From assembly GCA_902766185.1 (NCBI GenBank), contig CACXCQ010000018.1, positions 1 through 10,467 on the forward strand: a stretch of 10,467 bases of DNA. Reading direction: 5' to 3'. How positions within the stretch are numbered: the stretch's first letter is position 1; each line of letters begins with the position of its first letter. This document shows, in pieces, positions 7,048 through 10,467 of this stretch. The position numbers were made by a program, and so were the translations under genes. The stretch is from an uncultured Eubacteriales bacterium (GTDB lineage: Bacteria > Bacillota > Clostridia > Peptostreptococcales > Anaerovoracaceae). The notes below the pieces were generated by a model. The model had not been told where the DNA came from and did no database searches. It saw only the letters and a list, made by a program, of their open reading frames with translations.

Positions 7048-8418
7048 TTATGCGTGCTTGTTCACCAGCCTCTCCTCGTACTCCCCGCTGGCCGGATCGG
7101 TGTAGCGGACGTAGAGAGAGATCTTGTTGGCGCTGTTCAGGTTGTGCCAGAGGAGCTCCGTAAACTCATCGATGTCCTCCGATACAGCCACCCGCTCCGG
7201 TTCCCCCGCGAAGGTGGGCAGCGGATTGCCGTCGCATTCGTACGTATGGATGAAGTGGCCCAGCCCCGCCTCCGGCTCATAGCAGTAGGTGTAGCGGCCG
7301 CAGCAGTTCCCGTCCGGATCCTCGCTCTTGAGGATGCTCATGCGATACGCAAAGGCAGGCTCTGCCTTTGCGTCAGCAGCGAAATCGATGATCCCGCTGA
7401 TCCGCGGCGTGAGGTTCGGGTGATCGGGCTCGAACTTCCTGGTGGCAAGAGCCTCCTCGAAGCTTTTGCCTTCCTTCAGGAAGTCGTAGATGGTATCGGT
7501 CTGGTCGCCGTTGGTGACGATGAGATGGTTCTCGAAGGAGCGAAGCGCCGCGTAGATGATCAGCGAGGGGTCCTCCACCTTCGCCGCGTCAAAGGGCTCC
7601 GTGAACAGTTCTCCCTCCTTCGTGGTGAAGATCCTGTTCCTGCTGTTGTCTGAGCGGCCCATGATGAAATAGGCGCAGACCGCCTTGCCGCTCTCCTTGC
7701 TCTTTCCGATCACAATGCCCCGTCCCGGATATGCGTTGTCCGCCAGGAGCTGGCCGATGTCGTTGATCTGATACTGTTTCATACGCGCGTTCCTTTCCAT
7801 CATTAATCTTTTCGCGACTTTCTCCGCGGCCTGGGGCAGGATCTGCCACTCGGCCTCCGCCATGACCCTCTTCTGCAGCGTCTTCGGCGTGTCGTTCTTC
7901 TTGATCATCACCGGCTTCTGTGCGATGATCTGTCCCCCGTCCGGGATCTCGTTGACGTAGTGCACCGTGGCGCCGGTGACCTTCACCCCGTAATCCAGCG
8001 CCATCTCATGGACCTTCAGCCCGTAGCAGCCCTTGCCGCAGAAGGCCGGGATCAGAGATGGATGTACGTTGATGATCCGTTTATCGTAGCGCTTCACGAA
8101 GTCCGCGCTGAGGATCTGCATGAATCCCGCCAGGACGATCATCTCGATGCCGTGGCTTTCCAGTTCCTTCAGGATCCCCGCCTCGAAGGCTTCCTGGCTT
8201 CCCGCCTGCTTTTTCGTGACCACAGCGGTCTCGATGCCGGCTTTTTCTGCCCGCTTCAGCCCGTGAGCGATGGAATTTGAGGAGATCACCAGCGCGATCC
8301 GTCCGTGGCGGATCACCCCGTCACGCTGCGCGTCGATCAGTGCCTGCAGATTGGTCCCGCCGCCGGAGATCAGCACAGCGATCTTTGTCTTTTCTGTCGG
8401 GGCTGCCGTATTTACCAC
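7048..8418 (-). CDS. purN: PurN-PurO fusion: GAR transformylase joined to archaeal-type IMP cyclohydrolase
   Basis: This 456-residue chain joins two pathway enzymes. Residues about 11-207 are PurN, which formylates GAR with 10-formyl-THF: ISGGGTNLQALID (17-29), the catalytic N117 and H119 in INVHPSLIP, and D160 in EIPDGGQI. Residues about 213-456 match the PurO type of IMP cyclohydrolase (PF07826 family), which closes FAICAR to IMP: NAYPGRGIVIGKS (228-240), FIMGRSDNSRNRIF (251-264), NGDQTDTIYDFL (303-314), SGIIDF (341-346) and GHFIHTYECDGNPLP (387-401). The GTG start at 8418 overlaps the purM end by 7 nt and has GAGGGGGTG just upstream; no ATG is available near the N-terminus. Only about six residues separate the domains, and the joint keeps a ribosome binding site and ATG (Met213), so a separate 244-residue PurO could also be made. 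This cyclohydrolase fits the downstream transformylase that lacks one. Confidence 0.93.
   Translation of the reverse strand: MVNTAAPTEKTKIAVLISGGGTNLQALIDAQRDGVIRHGRIALVISSNSIAHGLKRAEKAGIETAVVTKKQAGSQEAFEAGILKELESHGIEMIVLAGFMQILSADFVKRYDKRIINVHPSLIPAFCGKGCYGLKVHEMALDYGVKVTGATVHYVNEIPDGGQIIAQKPVMIKKNDTPKTLQKRVMAEAEWQILPQAAEKVAKRLMMERNARMKQYQINDIGQLLADNAYPGRGIVIGKSKESGKAVCAYFIMGRSDNSRNRIFTTKEGELFTEPFDAAKVEDPSLIIYAALRSFENHLIVTNGDQTDTIYDFLKEGKSFEEALATRKFEPDHPNLTPRISGIIDFAADAKAEPAFAYRMSILKSEDPDGNCCGRYTYCYEPEAGLGHFIHTYECDGNPLPTFAGEPERVAVSEDIDEFTELLWHNLNSANKISLYVRYTDPASGEYEERLVNKHA
7782..7798 (-). promoter_or_regulatory. possible internal ribosome binding site and start for PurO
   Basis: Inside the fused frame the minus strand reads GGAAAGGAACGCGCGTATG. 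AAAGGA lies 8 nt before the ATG of Met213, an ideal spacing, and this ATG is exactly where the cyclohydrolase domain begins. It may be a relic of a formerly separate purO gene, or it may still direct production of free PurO alongside the fusion. Confidence 0.5.
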
Positions 8419-9479
8419 AGGATCACCCCCTCGTCGGACTTCACCACCTCACCCAGCATGTACGCGTCCTCATCCGCTTCCCGCAGGATCTGGAGCGTTC
8501 TGGGAGCATCTTCTGCGGAAACGATGCAGATCATGCCCACGCCCATGTTGAAGGTGTTGAACATATCGTGCTCCGAGATGCTCCCAGCCTGGGCGATATA
8601 GTCGAAGATCGGGAGCACGCGAACGTCATCCCGCTTGATCTTGGCCGACAGGCCATCCGGAAGGCTTCTGGGAATGTTCTCGTAGAAACCGCCTCCGGTG
8701 ATATGGGCAATGGCCTTCACCGGCACCTGCTCCAGCAGGGCCAGCACAGGCTTCACGTAGATCTTCGTCGGGGTCAGCAGCGTCTCCAGAATGCTCTTTC
8801 CGCCCAGGGCCTCCTGGGGAGCATAGATGTCCGCTCCTGCCTTTGCTTCCTCCGGCTCCGCGCCAATGCCGAAGACCCGGCGCACCAGGGAAAATCCGTT
8901 GGAGTGGACGCCGCTTGAAGGCATCGCGACGATGCAGTCGCCCTCCTTCACCGACTCCTTGTCCAGCAGCTTCGGCCGGTCCGCGACGCCTACGGCGAAG
9001 CCGGCCAGATCGTATTCATCTTCCGGATAAAAGCCCGGCATCTCCGCGGTCTCTCCGCCGATGAGGGCAGCGCCGGACTGGACGCAGCCTTCGGCCACGC
9101 CCTTGACGATATCGGCGATGCGCTCCGGCACATTCTTGCCGCAGGCGATGTAGTCCAAGAAAAACATGGGCCGTGCTCCCACGCAGATGATGTCGTTGAC
9201 GCACATGGCTACGCAGTCGATGCCCACGGTGTCGTGCTTATCCGACAGGAAGGCCAGCTTCAGCTTCGTTCCTACGCCGTCGGTGCCGCTGACCAGGACC
9301 GGCTCGCTCATCCCGGCGATGTCCGGCTTGAACAGGCCGCCGAAGCCCCCTACATCGGACAGCACGCCGTCTGTCTGTGTCCTGCCTACGTGTTCCTTCA
9401 TCAGCCGGACTGCTTCGTATCCCGCCGTGATGTCCACGCCGGAGGCAGCGTAAGCGTCAGATCTCGAGTTCTTTGTCAT
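8412..9479 (-). CDS. purM: phosphoribosylformylglycinamidine cyclo-ligase (AIR synthetase)
   Basis: Closes the imidazole ring: FGAM plus ATP gives AIR, using the product of PurL encoded at the operon's end. At 355 residues it has normal length for the family. Conserved blocks in order are VDITAGYEAVRLMKEH (15-30), GGFGGLF (44-50), LVSGTDGVGTKLKLAF (62-77, the glycine-rich ATP-binding region), DCVAMCVNDIICVGARP (88-104), GGETAEMPGFY (141-151), YDLAGFAVG (156-164), SSGVHSNGFSLVR (188-200), HITGGGFYENIPR (259-271) and FNMGVGMI (310-317). The ATG start has AAGGAG 6 nt upstream; that site is made from the last two codons of purF, and only 3 nt separate the genes. The stop lies inside the start region of purN-O, which suggests coupled translation. 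Confidence 0.97.
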   Translation of the reverse strand: MTKNSRSDAYAASGVDITAGYEAVRLMKEHVGRTQTDGVLSDVGGFGGLFKPDIAGMSEPVLVSGTDGVGTKLKLAFLSDKHDTVGIDCVAMCVNDIICVGARPMFFLDYIACGKNVPERIADIVKGVAEGCVQSGAALIGGETAEMPGFYPEDEYDLAGFAVGVADRPKLLDKESVKEGDCIVAMPSSGVHSNGFSLVRRVFGIGAEPEEAKAGADIYAPQEALGGKSILETLLTPTKIYVKPVLALLEQVPVKAIAHITGGGFYENIPRSLPDGLSAKIKRDDVRVLPIFDYIAQAGSISEHDMFNTFNMGVGMICIVSAEDAPRTLQILREADEDAYMLGEVVKSDEGVILW

Positions 9480-9482
9480 GGT

Positions 9483-10467
9483 CTACTCCTTCCCGTTCCA
9501 GCAGTACGTGCAGATCTCCGACTCGTCAAGCCCGATGGCCTTGATGATGAGATCGATGTTCTGGAATTCCAGCGACTTCAGATGCAGCTTATCACAGATG
9601 GCATTGCGAAGGGCTTTGCCCCGCTCGGTGCGGCCATCGCTGTATTCTTCGATGTGCTTTTCTCCCTCCTCGCCTTCCAGTTCCAGAATGGTCCTGCGGG
9701 CGATGAGGTCCATGTCCGAAGTGGACCGGGAGAAATTCAGGAACTTGCACCCGTACATGATGGGAGGACAGGCGGAGCGCATGTGAACTTCGCTGGCTCC
9801 GTTCTCGTAGAGGAATTCCACCGTCTCCCGCATCTGGGTCCCCCGGACGATGCTGTCGTCCACGAAGAGCAGCTTCTTACCGTTGATGAGCTCATGCACA
9901 GGCACCAGCTTCATCTTCGCTACCCGGTTGCGTTCCTTCTGGTTCACCGGCATGAAGCTGCGTGGCCAGGTGGGCGTGTATTTGACGAACGCCCTGGCGT
10001 AATCGACGTGGCACTCGTTGGAGTAGCCCACCGCGTGGGCGATGCCGGAATCCGGGACGCCGCACACGTAATCGATATCAAAGGACTTGCCGTTTTCCTT
10101 GTCGAACTGCGCCAGCAGCCGGCCGTTGCGGTTACGCATGGTCTCCACGTTGACCCCTTCGTAGGTCGAGTTCGGATACCCGTAATACGACCAGAGGAAG
10201 GCGCAGATGCATTTCTTCTCCAAAGGCGGGGACATGGTCCGGATGGATTTCGCCCGGACCTCCACGATCTCCCCGGGTCCAAGCTCATGGATGGTCTCAT
10301 AGCCCAGCTTCTCGTAGGCGAAGTGCTCGAAGGAAATGGCGTGTCCGCAGTCATCCTTACCGATGAGCACCGGAGTGCGTCCCAGCTTGTCCCTTGCCGC
10401 CAGCACTACGCCGTCTTCTTTCAGAATCAAAATAGAAGCAGACCCGTCGATGGACTCCTGGGCAAAC
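9483..10467 (-). CDS. purF: amidophosphoribosyltransferase, 5' end beyond window
   Basis: Catalyses the first committed step, PRPP plus glutamine to phosphoribosylamine. The frame is open to the right edge, so the N-terminal catalytic cysteine and most of the glutaminase domain are missing; about 327 residues are visible. The retained end of the glutaminase has ESIDGSASILIL and AARDKLGRTPVLIG. The phosphoribosyltransferase domain has GVPDSGIAHAVGYSN, TPTWPRSFMP and the PRPP loop FVDDSIVRGTQ (about 9866-9834). Four cysteines line up with the iron-sulfur ligands of Bacillus subtilis PurF: codons at 10203-10205 (ICAFLW), 9747-9749 (YGCKFL), and 9510-9512 and 9501-9503 (CTYC). A [4Fe-4S] cluster is therefore likely. 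The sequence matches the PurF subtype I know from Clostridia and Bacteroides, ending in CTYCWNGKE. First visible gene of the operon, 3 nt before purM. Confidence 0.95.
   Translation of the reverse strand, partial: FAQESIDGSASILILKEDGVVLAARDKLGRTPVLIGKDDCGHAISFEHFAYEKLGYETIHELGPGEIVEVRAKSIRTMSPPLEKKCICAFLWSYYGYPNSTYEGVNVETMRNRNGRLLAQFDKENGKSFDIDYVCGVPDSGIAHAVGYSNECHVDYARAFVKYTPTWPRSFMPVNQKERNRVAKMKLVPVHELINGKKLLFVDDSIVRGTQMRETVEFLYENGASEVHMRSACPPIMYGCKFLNFSRSTSDMDLIARRTILELEGEEGEKHIEEYSDGRTERGKALRNAICDKLHLKSLEFQNIDLIIKAIGLDESEICTYCWNGKE
9486..9491 (-). promoter_or_regulatory. purM ribosome binding site within the purF 3' end
   Basis: The last two sense codons of purF (AAG GAG) are also the purM Shine-Dalgarno sequence AAGGAG. 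The stop codon and ACC follow before the purM ATG. Ribosomes finishing purF are thus placed to restart on purM, consistent with coupled translation. Confidence 0.8.

Noticed and set aside
5782..7653. 623-codon open frame on the plus strand opposite purH and purN-O
   Set aside because: It spans the antisense of two well-supported genes and the gap between them, has no known motif, and fits chance lack of stops in GC-rich antisense DNA.

Overview
The window is almost entirely one minus-strand operon for de novo purine (IMP) biosynthesis, read from the right edge to the left: purF (5' end cut off by the window edge), purM, a purN-purO fusion, a stand-alone AICAR transformylase (purH C-terminal half only), purD and a large single-chain purL. 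A strong intrinsic terminator follows purL. Genes are 3 nt apart (purF/purM), overlap by 7 nt (purM/purN-O), then are separated by 36, 62 and 98 nt. Most have a good Shine-Dalgarno sequence, so this looks like one co-transcribed unit whose promoter and any purine-sensing element lie beyond the right edge.

The gene content suggests an anaerobic member of the Clostridia (Bacillota), perhaps Lachnospiraceae-like, with a GC-rich genome (by eye near 60 percent). Reasons: AGGAGG-type ribosome binding sites throughout; a one-chain FGAM synthase of the clostridial type with the glutaminase at its C-terminus; a PurF that keeps all four iron-sulfur cysteines; and the non-classical last two steps, with no bifunctional PurH. 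This is an inference from protein types, not from a marker gene.

How the genes work together: PurF makes phosphoribosylamine from PRPP and glutamine; PurD adds glycine to give GAR; PurN formylates it with 10-formyl-THF; PurL makes FGAM; PurM closes the imidazole ring to AIR. PurE/K, PurC and PurB are not in the window and must be encoded elsewhere, possibly just upstream of purF. The stand-alone AICAR transformylase then uses a second 10-formyl-THF to make FAICAR, and the PurO-type cyclohydrolase, here joined to PurN, closes the ring to IMP. The operon therefore replaces bifunctional PurH with two separately encoded activities, one fused to the other formyl-THF-using enzyme.

Left flank (1-317): no convincing gene. 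It holds a small hairpin after the purL stop, the terminator, a possible extended -10 promoter on the minus strand, and about 160 nt with inverted repeats and A-rich joints running off the left edge that may be a structured noncoding RNA. Long plus-strand reading frames opposite purL, purD, purH and purN-O are antisense shadows. Apart from the possible RNA, the points worth a second look are the purN-purO fusion with a ribosome binding site and ATG preserved at the joint, and several repetitive Ala/Gly/Glu-rich inserts in PurL and PurD.
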